NCBI GenBank assembly: GCA_010093605.1 | Contig: MU004186.1 | Span: 1,220,616-1,284,615, forward strand | DNA: 64,000 nucleotides | Direction of reading: 5' to 3' | From: Lophium mytilinum | Taxonomy: Eukaryota; Ascomycota; Dothideomycetes; Mytilinidiales; Mytilinidiaceae | Shown here: positions 12,002-22,079 of the stretch, piece after piece | Layout of the letters: each line of letters opens with the position of its first letter | How positions within the stretch are numbered: the first letter of the stretch is position 1 | Notes under the pieces: generated by a model | Seen by the model: the letters and a program-made list of their open reading frames with translations, nothing else | Databases searched by the model: none | Told to the model about the DNA's origin: nothing | Translations under genes and position numbers: made by a program

Positions 12002-14530
12002 CTAAGGTTAAGACTATTATTAACTAGCTATAGCTATAAAACCTCTATAATATATAAGCCTTTCTAGGTTTCTATAACTTCTACTAGCAATTTATTATTA
12101 CCTATTCTAATATTATAGGGCCCCTTATAAGACTTACTAGGGCTAAGGTCTATAAGTAGTTTACCTTTCTATAGTAGAAAGAAAGTTTAGAAGATTTCTC
12201 CTTTAAATAAATAAAGTAAGCGTTTATTAACGCTTCTTAGATAGCTTATTTTAATCTAGATCTAGAAATATAGATAGAATATAATACATTTAATACTATT
12301 ATAGCTACTATACTATCTTAAATATAGGCTAACGGCGTTCTTTATTCTATTGCGTTTATATTATATTAAATAAGTTTAGCCTAGCTTAACTATTAGATCT
12401 ATAATAAAGAACTACTAGTAATTATACGCGCTTTTAAAGAATAGTATACTAAGTTTACTAGTTATAGCTATAGTAATTCTATTAAAGTTCTCTTAAATTA
12501 TTAAACCCTATAATACTTTATAGAAACTAAGCAGCTTAACTAATAATAGGCTAGATAGGCTAAATTCCTCTCTAAGTTTAACTTCTATATTACTTATAGA
12601 CTAGGCAAGAATAATAGAAAGGCTAATTTACTAACTAGACGCCTAGGTAATATACTAGATAAGAATAATAAGCGCTATAAGATTTAGTAATAGACTATTC
12701 TTAAGAACTATAACCTAGAACTAGAAATGCGCTATACTATTAAACTAGCCTATATTATAACTAATAGTATTATCTATAATATAGTTTCTCTTATAGTAAT
12801 ATTATATAACCTTAGTAAAGTAGAACTTAATTAAGGGGAGTCTTAAAGTAACCTTAATAAAGAACTATAGAAGTTACTAACGCAGGGGGAGTTATAGAGT
12901 AACTCTAATAATAGTACTATAGAGTAAGATATACTAGATTATATATAAAAAGAACTATAAGAGTAAGATATTATAGATTATATATAAGACGCCCTTACTA
13001 ATAATATAGTTAGTAACGCTATTAAGGACGCTATTAGAGCTAAGCTACGCCGCCTGCCTACTAATATAGTTAAAAACTATAGTATTAAGCTTAAGCTCTA
13101 TAACTATATAATTTATAACGGCCTTATTTTTATTTAAAAGGACTATCTATACGTTTCTACCTAGAAGAAGCTCTAGTTAGCTATTATTAAGAGCCTCTAT
13201 AAGCCCCCTCTAGTTAGTTATAGTAGAATAATATCTATATATAATTGCGTCTCTATATACTACTTTTAGCTATAAATAATATCTAATATTAATTATTATA
13301 TTAAAGCCTATTAGCCTTACAATTAGATTAAATACGCGTATAATATAAAATAAGGCTTTCTTAAGCTACTTCTAATTTCTAAATAGTATTAGACTAATCT
13401 TATAGTTAATTTTATTAGACCCTTACTAATCTACTTATAATTTAGATAAGACTACTAATATATTATAGTAGTTATTAATAGGCTCTCTAAAATATGCAAG
13501 TTTATTCTAATAGTAATAATAGACGCTAAGAAAGTAGCCTAGGCCTTTCTAGAATAAATCTAGCGCATAGAAGGATACCTAGAATCTATTATATCTAATC
13601 GCGGATTATAATTTATATTAACTTTCTAGTTCTACCTATATAAACGTATTAGAATAAAGCTAAAGCTTTCTACTACTTTCTATTTTAAAATAGATAGATA
13701 AATGGAAATTGCTAATATAGGCCTTAAGTAGTACCTTAGAGCATATATTAACTACTAGTAAAATAACTAGTATAACTTTCTTACTATTACTAAGTTTAAG
13801 GCTAACTTATTAAAGAACACCTCTACTAGGGTAGCGCTCTTTATAGCTACTAAGGGCTATATTTCTAGTATAGGCACTATACTAGCTGCGTAATTACCTA
13901 AGAACGCCGCCGCGCTAATAATTTATCTTACTAAGCTTATAGATAAATTTATTACTAGAATAGATAAGCTACGCGCGTTTCTCCGCACTAAAATTAAATA
14001 GGCCTAAGCTAAGTAAAAGAAGTATACTAACGCTAAATAATAACCCGCTTATATATACTATCTAGGCAACTAAGTTATACTAGATAGACGCTTTATTAAA
14101 ATAACGCGCCTAAATAAGAAGCTTAACTTTAAGAAGTTAGGCCTCTTTAAAATTCTAGAGAGCTATAAAAATAGAAGCGCGTATAAGCTTAACCTACTAA
14201 AAGAAATAGAGAATATCTATTTAGTATTCTACCTATAGCTTCTCTATCTAGCTAACGCTATTTCTATAAAAGAATAATATAATTCTAAGCCTCCCTCTAT
14301 TAAAATAATACCTATATACTAGAAAGGTAATACTAAGAAAGTTATAGATAGCCGCCTAGATAGAAGACGTCTTAATTCTACTACTAGAAAAAGGGGCATA
14401 CTATAATATAAGATTAAGTTTATTAGATAGAATAATAAGCCCTAATAGAATAACTATAACTGCGCTAATAGCTATCTACACCTTATTATAGATTTCTACT
14501 ATAGATACCCTAAGAAACTAGGCCCTTACT
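12002..14530 (+). pseudogene. Outer Gypsy element, right part of pol (RNase H-integrase-chromodomain)
   Basis: Reading resumes exactly where 998 stopped. There is an RT thumb/RNase H region with AFLGFYNFY (about 12,060) and YRLGKNNRKANLLTRR (about 12,600-12,645). Integrase follows with VVINRLSKICKFILIVIIDA (about 13,465-13,525), SIISNRGL (about 13,580) and ATKGYISSIGTILA (about 13,845-13,890). The end is a chromodomain-like IDSRLDRRRLN...LQYKIKF (about 14,345-14,430) and IIDFYYRYPKKLGPY (about 14,488-14,530). Integrase D-to-N changes and many Trp/Gln-to-stop changes show the same RIP damage as the inner element. Confidence 0.85.
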
Positions 14531-14810
14531 TATTATTCTAACTACTATTAAACTAGAAGCTAACCTTAGCTACTATTCTTACTACTATAGACCTCCGTAT
14601 AACTAATATTATAGAAGCTATATAATTTAATTACTAGACTAGCGGTTAAATTAATTTATTAAGAAGGCCTAACCGCGGATATATATAATAATTAATGCGG
14701 AATAGTATAGATTATTATAAGTACCTAGTAGTAGGCTAGTAGCTATAAAGGCTATATAGCTTCTTATAGCCCTATTATAGCCGGCCCTAGTCTAGATAAA
14801 TAAGGCTACT

Positions 14811-14900
14811 AATAGTAATACTAAGTATAGTAATACTATATATAGTAATACTATGCATAGTAATACTACGCGTAGTAATACTACGCGTAATAATACTACT
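14811..14900. repeat. 15-bp minisatellite in outer element
   Basis: Six tandem units follow the pattern AGTAATACTA plus a variable five-base linker. Several linkers are short palindromes (TATATA, TGCA, CGCG). The array lies about 280 bp after the end of the outer chromodomain, in the untranslated part of the element. Confidence 0.8.
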
Positions 14901-15104
14901 AAGCTTATAAAAGAAATACTGCACTAAATAGTAAGGCTATAGAATACTATATAAAAATAGAAAGGATAAGTAATCCTTTATAAATTAACCTATTTTCTTT
15001 ATTTACTTACAGCTATAGTATAATCTAGTATTTATTTAATAGATATTTAAGTAATTATAGATACTCTAGTATAGAAAGAACTCTCTCTTATAAAAGCTTT
15101 AATA

Positions 15105-15301
15105 GGGGGCTTTTTTAGAGGGGGGAGATATATTATAGCTATATATTTATACTATAATATATAACTAGAGGTTATATAATAGAGGCTCTATAGAATAGGT
15201 AAATATTACTCCGCCCTTTAGATTATTATAATATCTATTCTAGAAACCTCTTCCTCTTTTATATTTATCTTTTATTAATATTAATACTATCTAATTTAAC
15301 A
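15105..15301 (+). repeat. Possible polypurine tract and 3' LTR of outer element
   Basis: Two G-rich runs (GGGGG and GGGGGG near 15,106-15,126) are followed by sequence that could be a RIP-altered LTR start (TATTATAGC) and end (TTTAACA near 15,301). The outer element's 5' LTR is outside the window, so no copy is available for comparison. The limits are inferred only from position after the chromodomain. Confidence 0.35.
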
Positions 15302-16420
15302 ATTCTAATATTCTAACCTTAAGTCCTAATAGTAATTAACTTTCTAGATAGATTAGATAGAACTTTATATTTAAATAGAAGCGCTATAGTACTTTTCTAA
15401 AAGACCGCCTACTTTATATTAAGGGCTATAAATAATCTATTAAAAGAGAATATAAAGAAGTTATCTATATTATATATTTATATACTACCTTTACTATTTA
15501 AAGTATATAGTACTATAGTATAGAAAGTAATAGTATACTCTATCTAGTAGTTACTATTAGCCTATACCTTTATAACTAGCTTATTAAGTTCTAGCTTAAT
15601 ATTATTACTAGAGAGGCTAAACTATATTCTTATATCTACTATCTTACTATCTACCTTCTTCTTATTAATAAATAGCTAGAATAATAGGTTAATATTATAG
15701 TCTAGAGGACTAGTAGGTATTAGTAGTAATATTAATACTACGCGCTTATAGCGCGCTAGAGTACTAAAAGTAGAAGAGAATATAAAGAGTAGTACTCTAC
15801 CTCTATCTAGCAGTAATAATAGTAGCAGGCCTAGTATAAAGTTATAACTATTCTAGATCTCTTTATTTTATACTACTTCTTCTTACTACTATACTATTTT
15901 CTTTTACTATTACGCTACCTTCTTTTATACTGCGCGCTATCTATTTATTACCGCAGCCTTATATATAGCCTTTTTAGCTGCCTAAGCCTTATACTATAGT
16001 CTATTCTTTCTTTCTTTTACTATCTTAGCTAAAAGATTTATATCTAGTCTTATAGCGGCTTTAATAGTAGCTTAGCTATTATTAGAGTATATATACCTCT
16101 CTCTCTAGATAGTAGTCTATATATTCTCTAGCATAACTCTAAGTAATTCTATAAAAGTATCTACTCCTTCTCTTTCTTCTTTTTCTTCTCTTTCTCTACC
16201 TTCTCTAGCCGCTAGCGGGTCTCTAGAGCGTTAGGTATTATTATTAAAGATTATACCGCGTTAAAAATATTATAGTAGTACTAGAATACTAGAAATTATT
16301 AGTATATAAGCTCTAATATATATATAAGAGGCCTTACTAATAGCTAATATAGATATATTAAAAAGTAGTTAAAAATTAATATATAACCTATCTAATAATC
16401 CCAGGCGCGCGCTCACAAAA
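15302..16420. other. RIP-degraded remnant, unassigned
   Basis: The stretch is AT-rich and TpA-rich with no open frame. CT-rich stretches near 15,850-16,200 could be minus-strand coding remnants of another transposon, but I see no diagnostic motif. Composition changes abruptly at about 16,390-16,430. Confidence 0.5.
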
Positions 16421-16478
16421 TTAGGGGGGGTGCACGGAGAAAAACGCCAAGGAATGTACTCCGTTTTGAATACGACAA

Positions 16479-16700
16479 ATGTCATTGCGTCTTGGTTTGT
16501 CTAGGGCCCATCTTGACAGTTTGAGAAAGACCAACCTGCTTATGCACGCATAGAAGAAGCCAAGGAGACCGCGCTCTGCTTGACAGTTTTACCCTGGTAG
16601 CCTATGAAGGGCAGCAGTGCGGTAGTTAAAAGGACAAACTATCAGCCTCATCAACGGCTTAGCGGCACAGCGAAGCAATAACATGCGATGTCAATTAGTG
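16479..16700. repeat. Dispersed duplicated segment, copy A (copy B 20,287-20,505)
   Basis: Shared blocks in the same order and orientation include TCTTGGTTTG, CATAGAAGAAGCCAAG, CTGCTTGACAGTTTTACCCTGG, GAAGGGCAGC and a GGCTTAGCG block. Identity is high in the blocks, with small indels between them. Copy A lies just downstream of the ceramidase 3' end. I see no coding potential and no terminal repeats. Confidence 0.8.
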
Positions 16701-16776
16701 GTCCTACGACTTCCCATTAAACTTTCAAACCAATTATCTGCTGCTGGGTCTAGGGTCCACTCCGTCCTCACAAGCC

Positions 16777-17915
16777 TCACACGAACCCCCTCGGCAGCGC
16801 CATAGACATTGGCTGCATCCCATCCTCCAAGCCGCTTCGCGAATTCTTCCTCTCCCTCACGCCTTCTTCCCTACCACCCCTCTTCGCATTCTCATCCAAC
16901 GCCTCGATCGTCTGGATGTAATTATATCCCGCTACAGCCGTACAAACATGCCACCACCCATGCAACTCAAACACCCAACTCATGGGCATCCCAATTCTGT
17001 GCCGCAACTCGCGCATGGAAGCACACGTATGGAAATCTAGCTGCCACAGTGCGTACCCAACGAGGAACAAGAGGATACCCGTCATGTAGAGCCGTCTTAG
17101 TCGCTGCTTAAGCTTGTTTGCGCGCACGCGCTCGACTCGGACCATGAGTAAGACGGTGACGAAGGCAAGCATGCTGACGAACGAGATTTGGTGGAGGAAG
17201 GTGTTCTTCGATGTGATGAAGTTGAGGGTGTTGATGGTTTCGAGGAGGAGGGTGAGGGAGGCTAGGATGCGGCGGCGGGATGCTGGGAGGAATGGGGAGA
17301 GGGAGTAGTAGAAGAGGGCGCTGGCGAAGATGTGCATGGTGAGTTGATCGGCTGGGTGGTATTGGTTAGCGAGTGCGCCGTGGTGAGAGGGGAATATGAG
17401 TGTAGATAGGAGTGGACGTGGCTTGAGAGGAAGAAAAGACGTACCAACTTGTGCGTTGTATTTCAGTGTTGCGTGGTTCCATGACGATGCTAGACCGACG
17501 AGGGAGAAGGTCAAGTAGAGTCTCCAGGTCGAGTGGCTGGCGTAATAGCTACGAAGAGCGAGGGCGACTGGTGGTAAGGTAAGCGTTGGGTTTATGCTTG
17601 AGGAAGAGACCCCAGAGGATGTATCCGAAAGCGCATTGATGAGACTTACTATAAGCTAGGCTTGTTATTGTATTCGTAAACTCAGCGATGAAGGGTGAGA
17701 CAATGTATTTCTGCGGTAACTGAGCATTCTGAGCAGTGGAGAAGTTGGTTGTGACTAACCTCCTCACAAAAACTGAAACTAATCGCATCTCGGGGTTGGA
17801 AGGCAAAGGTGCATTGGAAATGAGAGTTTATCTCATGTTCATTATCCCCCCAATAGTATGGGTATGCAGACTCACTGAATGAGTGGTTCAGCATTGCGAG
17901 AGCTGGGATGCGCAT
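16777..17915 (-). CDS. Alkaline ceramidase
   Basis: This is an integral-membrane ceramidase of the ER/Golgi (YPC1/YDC1/ACER family) that hydrolyses ceramide to sphingoid base and fatty acid. The model is 304 aa from ATG 17,915, with introns 17,711-17,759, 17,568-17,649 and 17,352-17,444; phases agree. Motifs seen: a YPYYWG N-terminus, FCEEKYIVSPFIAEFTNT (the calcium-site region, with Phe where Trp is usual), a Ser-x3-His in SSWNHATLKYNAQ, ADQL with the conserved Asp, and LHGWWHV with the two zinc His. Several hydrophobic segments fit a seven-helix protein. Oddity: 18 residues are inserted between HEIN and FCEE. The matching 54 nt (17,773-17,826) end in TTTCAG like an intron but have no GT donor. 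The gene is the first one beyond the RIP block. Confidence 0.85.
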
Positions 17916-17984
17916 AGAAAAGAAAGAGAACAAGGAATGGAGAGCGAAAAGGCTTGAGGCTGTATGAATATCACATCTAGTCAA

Positions 17985-19695
17985 TCCGATCTATTAGTCC
18001 TCCATGTACACGAATTTTAGTGGAGTGTCCTAGAGTAAGGCGCGACGTCAGAGAACCGTGGCGGGGGCTTGGGATCTACTTGGCCTAGTAGTTCCCCTGA
18101 CACGTCAATCAGCCCGTAGAAATCAATTTCTTTCGTCTATTTAAGCTACATGTTGTCGTTATGGAGTGCTAGAGGGCTATTGTTGATGAGGCTGGAATAC
18201 GAAGTACGTGATGGTGCGATTCTATTGGCGCAATGACTTTCACCTTACCTCTTTAGGATAAGCGCGATTGAACTCACTCATGTCAACCTTGGAATCTGGC
18301 CTAAAATAGTTCAATCCAGAAGCTAATTAATCCAATCAACCAAACTCAATTCTATATATAACAGCTATCTAGTTGAGCCCGCCACCCATTTATCAACCTC
18401 GCTGGCCGCATAGAGAAGACTCTTCAGACGCCGACTTCCCAGAAGTACAACAGATAAGGTAGAGACTTTATACGATTGCCCCTCTTAGCTTTCATCACTT
18501 TCATACTTTTGATTATATCCGAAAGAAGGGATTTCATCAGTCTCATGCTTTCGGTTTCCTCATGCGAGTTTTAGCGGGAATGGTCAAACTCAGCCTTGTG
18601 ATAACTGAGCAGCGAAGCCACCGTGTTTGCACCGCCCAGTCGATAGTCGCCATTCTTGATATTCCAAAGCCGCTCTTCAATTCGATACTCTAACGGCAGC
18701 GCAGTGGCGCCACAACGCCGTTGGATCCAGCTGAGGAGAGCTAGCGCTTGCCATCACCGCCTGTGGTCAAGCGTTGAGGCTGTTAACCTTCAGCCCTCGT
18801 GTTCAGCTCCGGGCCCTTCTATCTGTGCAGTAATTTGTACGCTGAGCACCACCGTAAGGAGAAATAAACATGCCGGTGTCAGGAGCATCTTTCCAGTTAT
18901 TCGGCTTGAGGTCCTCCGTATCCCTTGGCCCGTCGCATTTGGTTCTACGATATCGAGAAGGATACAACCAATAGGAACCTTCGAGTGATTAGAGCTGCAG
19001 CGAAATACTTGGGCAACATATACCCTCTAGGCTTTCCGTACACTAGCCTAGCACCGCTTGGGGTTCTGTAGTACATTATATGAGATCGGAAAAGGACAGT
19101 TTTAACAAAACCAAAAGCCGTGCAGGCCACCTCGTGCAGGCCACCTCAAACGGTGGCAGACTGTCCCTTTACACAGTGTGTTCGAAAAAAATCCGAGCGT
19201 TGCGCCACGATGGTGCAAGGGATACTCTACAGCCTCTGGACGCATGTGGTGGTTACGGTGTTATAATGGCTTTTAATCCCTGAAAAAGACTGCTTTGAAC
19301 CAATGAGCTCGATCTAATGGAGCACCCGTCCTGTGTGTCGTAGAAAGCCACCTGTACACTAACCACAGGATGTGTCTAGGGGCTGTAGTCATAGATAGAC
19401 GCTACTCTAAGTACGCTTGTCGATCCCCTAAACTCAAGAGAGTAGTGACATGGGGTTTAGCTGAAATGTCAGGCCGATTCAAGTGCGGGCGGTTGATCTG
19501 ATAGGCTGAAAATTCATGCTTGAATAGCGTGCCGAGAGCGGCGTCTCTCTGCTGCCACCTAGGTAGAGTATACGGTAGCGAGGCACGCCTGATTGATGAG
19601 CTTTGTTAGGGGTATAGCTGAGTGTTTCTGCTTTCCTCAAGCTTCCATTGAATCCTAAGAGTGTTTTTCTTCATTTTCTTCTTTGGACAGGCTGG
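17985..19695. other. Intergenic, no supported gene
   Basis: Only short ORFs without recognisable similarity occur here. A 17-bp direct duplication (GTGCAGGCCACCTC twice) lies near 19,123-19,150. TATA-like sequence is present near 18,352. It may contain decayed gene sequence, but nothing diagnostic is visible. Confidence 0.6.
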
Positions 19696-20031
19696 CTAGT
19701 CAAAGTGGAACGTTGCGGCGCTTTTCGAGCTGGAGGGAACGGTGTCGGTTCGGCGCTTTGCTTTCGGTTCGTAGTATGCTCCATCTCTGCGAGAATTTTG
19801 GAAATCGCTGTTTTGGGAGGATAATGCGGCCCATCTAGTTGTGAGCTCGCCGAAATGGATGAAGTTTCCAGCGTCGATGTGCTGCCAGTTAGTGCAGGGC
19901 TCTTTGTTTTGGACTAGGTATCTGTTGATAAGCCGGTCAAGTTCTGGTGACTTACTTGCAAGTAGGGCGCTGTCGGTCGTGAACTCGATCTTCTCCAGTC
20001 CCTCGAGCACCTTGAAACTGTTTGACAACAT
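19696..20031 (-). CDS. Small BTB/POZ-like hypothetical protein (possible fragment)
   Basis: This is a single-exon ATG ORF of 111 aa. Its centre, FTTDSALLASKSPELDRLIN followed by WQHIDAGNFIHFGEL, has the spacing of the fungal BTB/POZ fold (the A-helix 'LLASKSP-LD-LIN' and the 'D-F--F-E' block). BTB domains mediate dimerisation and often recruit Cul3. The ORF is shorter than a normal fungal BTB protein (usually 200-350 aa) and ends with a basic tail. It may be a truncated paralogue or may continue through introns I did not find. The assignment rests on a remembered pattern only. Confidence 0.4.
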   Translation of the reverse strand: MLSNSFKVLEGLEKIEFTTDSALLASKSPELDRLINRYLVQNKEPCTNWQHIDAGNFIHFGELTTRWAALSSQNSDFQNSRRDGAYYEPKAKRRTDTVPSSSKSAATFHFD

Positions 20032-20286
20032 GGGAACAAGCTGGCGAGGACAAGGCTGATGTTGACAGAGGAGGAAGAGAGAGCTATGATGCTGTTGCCG
20101 TTTGTTTACATCATCGGTTCCGTCTGAGATGGTTTTGAGAATTCCAAGTAGATGGAGTATTTGTCAATTAGAACCTATAGCCCGTTCGAAGCCTTCGCTG
20201 TCAAATACTTCCAGAACATCCGGATTACCCCCACATGCATGCTCGGCACCGAGATACAGGGGGAGACACAGGGGAAAGCTACCCTT

Positions 20287-20505
20287 GTAATGTCGCTGCA
20301 TCTTGGTTTGCCCTGGACATTTTGACAAAGACCGGCCTGCTTATTCACCCATAGAAGAAGCCAAGCCTGCTTGACAGTTTTACCCTGGGAAGGGCAGCGG
20401 TGCGGTCGTGAATCGGCACACTACGAGCCTTGTCGTTGCTGACAGCACGCGCTGGTGGCGTTTTCGATGGCTTAGCGATGCAATGACCTGCAATGTGAAT
20501 GGCCG
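20287..20505. repeat. Dispersed duplicated segment, copy B (copy A 16,479-16,700)
   Basis: This partner of copy A is in the same orientation. It lies about 290-510 bp upstream of the DUF4336 gene start, so it may contribute to that promoter. The rest of 20,032-20,793 holds no gene that I can support. Confidence 0.8.
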
Positions 20506-20793
20506 AGGCAACGAGTATTTGCATTCCTGCAAACTTCAAGGCAAAGGTGCAGAATGAGGCTTGATCGCAACGACGGTGATTACATAGTGGGCTGATGGAG
20601 TGAGGGGATAAATAAAGCAGTGACCCCTCGAACAATCCAGGCCTCATCCATCTGATAATCCCACAAGCTTCCGTCTTCAGCAACGTCATCATTTCGTTTC
20701 ATCCGCTTAACTTAAAGCTCCAAGTTTCCGAAGCTTTTCGACAACAACCTTTGTTCTAACTCGCACCTACAATCCGTATCACTCCCAATCAAC

Positions 20794-21712
20794 ATGTCCG
20801 ACAAACTTGTTCCCAAAGACCCGGCGAAGGTCATGGTCACTCGCCAAGTTGTCCCAAATGTCATTACCACCTTCTCCGTGCCATTTCTACGGTTTGGTAG
20901 GATAAAGGTTGGCGGAAGGGGCACAGTAGGTCAGTGATAGCCAGAGCACCTTTGCGCGCAGTGTTCTAGTTTGCTAACTCCTCTTAGTCCGGCTCCGATC
21001 TGGTGCCGTTGCCGTCTTCTCTCCCGTCGCATTGACAGATGAGGTCAAAGCAACCGTTGCATCGCTTGGTGAAGTCAAGTACATCGCCGCACTCGATGTC
21101 GAGGTAAGGACTTCTAAGACTCCCGATCTCCTGCATGAAGCTAACAATACACAGCACCATATCTTCCTTGGTCCATGGCACGCAGCTTATCCTAACGCCA
21201 AGGTCCTCGGGCCCGAGGGCCTGCTAGAGAAGCGTACGAAGCAGAAGAATGAGGATGTCCCGTTCAGCGTGATATTCACTGCCAACAAGCCGACCACCGT
21301 GGACCCCGAATTCGACTCTGAGTTCCAATACGAGTTCGTAGCCGCCCATGCGAACAAGGAGATCGTCTTCAACCATAAGCCCACCAAGACCATGATCGAG
21401 GCCGACTACATCTTCAACCTACCCGCAAACGAACAGTACAGCAAGGCCGGCGGGCACGCATCCGACGGCATCCTGACGAAGTTCTTCAAGGCCATAAACA
21501 ACACACAGGGCGCTGCGATGGGGCAGAGGAGGTTCATCTGGTATGCCATCAGCTCTGGAGATAGGAAGGGGTACGCGGCGAGTGCTGCGAAGATCAATGA
21601 GTGGGATTTCGAGCGCATCATTCCATGTCACGGGGACGTAATTGAGAGCGGCGGCAAGGGTATCTTCCAAAAGATATTGGCGTGGCATTTGGAGGCTAGC
21701 AAGTCGAAGTAG
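20794..21712 (+). CDS. DUF4336 domain protein (metallo-beta-lactamase fold)
   Basis: The model is 269 aa from ATG 20,794 with introns 20,930-20,987 and 21,104-21,154. The spliced protein reads RGTVVRLRSGAVAVFSPVAL, then ALDVEHHIFLGPWHAAYP, then AKVLGPEGLLEKR and, late, FERIIPCHGDVI. This is the DUF4336 layout: a beta-lactamase-like fold with a D-x-E-H-H-type site, where the first metal motif is altered from the classical HxHxDH, and a late CHGD motif. Family members are widespread in fungi and bacteria and have no established substrate, so I assign none. Joining exon 2 to exon 3 is what brings together LDVE and HHIF, which supports the splice. Confidence 0.85.
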
Positions 21713-22079
21713 GAGCATGCTGCTTTTGCTGGTTCTCGTCTTTCGAAGTTCCTTGGCGGTTCTATGGCCTATTTCCATTATGAGATACCTTTGTACTAGT
21801 TTGAAAGTAATAATAATTTGTTGTCTTTCTCAACTACGTTACTGCAAGTGGCCGGCGTAAACGAGAGATGCCTTTACTAATGAAGTCAATATCATGGTTA
21901 CTGTTTCTTAAAGCAACGTTTCAGTGTTAGGTCGTATGAGTGCATTTATAGTTTGGTGAAACTCGTGAGCACGAGCCTTGTCGGAGGTGCGATCCTTCTC
22001 CGCAATTGCTCCAGAGACGACGACGACTGCGCTCAGCAACAACCTCCTGGGAGCTATGGACGACAGATAACATACAGCG
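21713..22079. other. Intergenic: DUF4336 3' end and FHIP promoter
   Basis: This is 367 bp between tandem genes. I see no further gene and no distinct repeat. Confidence 0.6.

Noticed and set aside
18656-19283. Plus-strand ORFs of 110 and 67 aa between ceramidase and the BTB-like ORF
   Set aside because: No motifs, no matching splice signals and no support on either strand.
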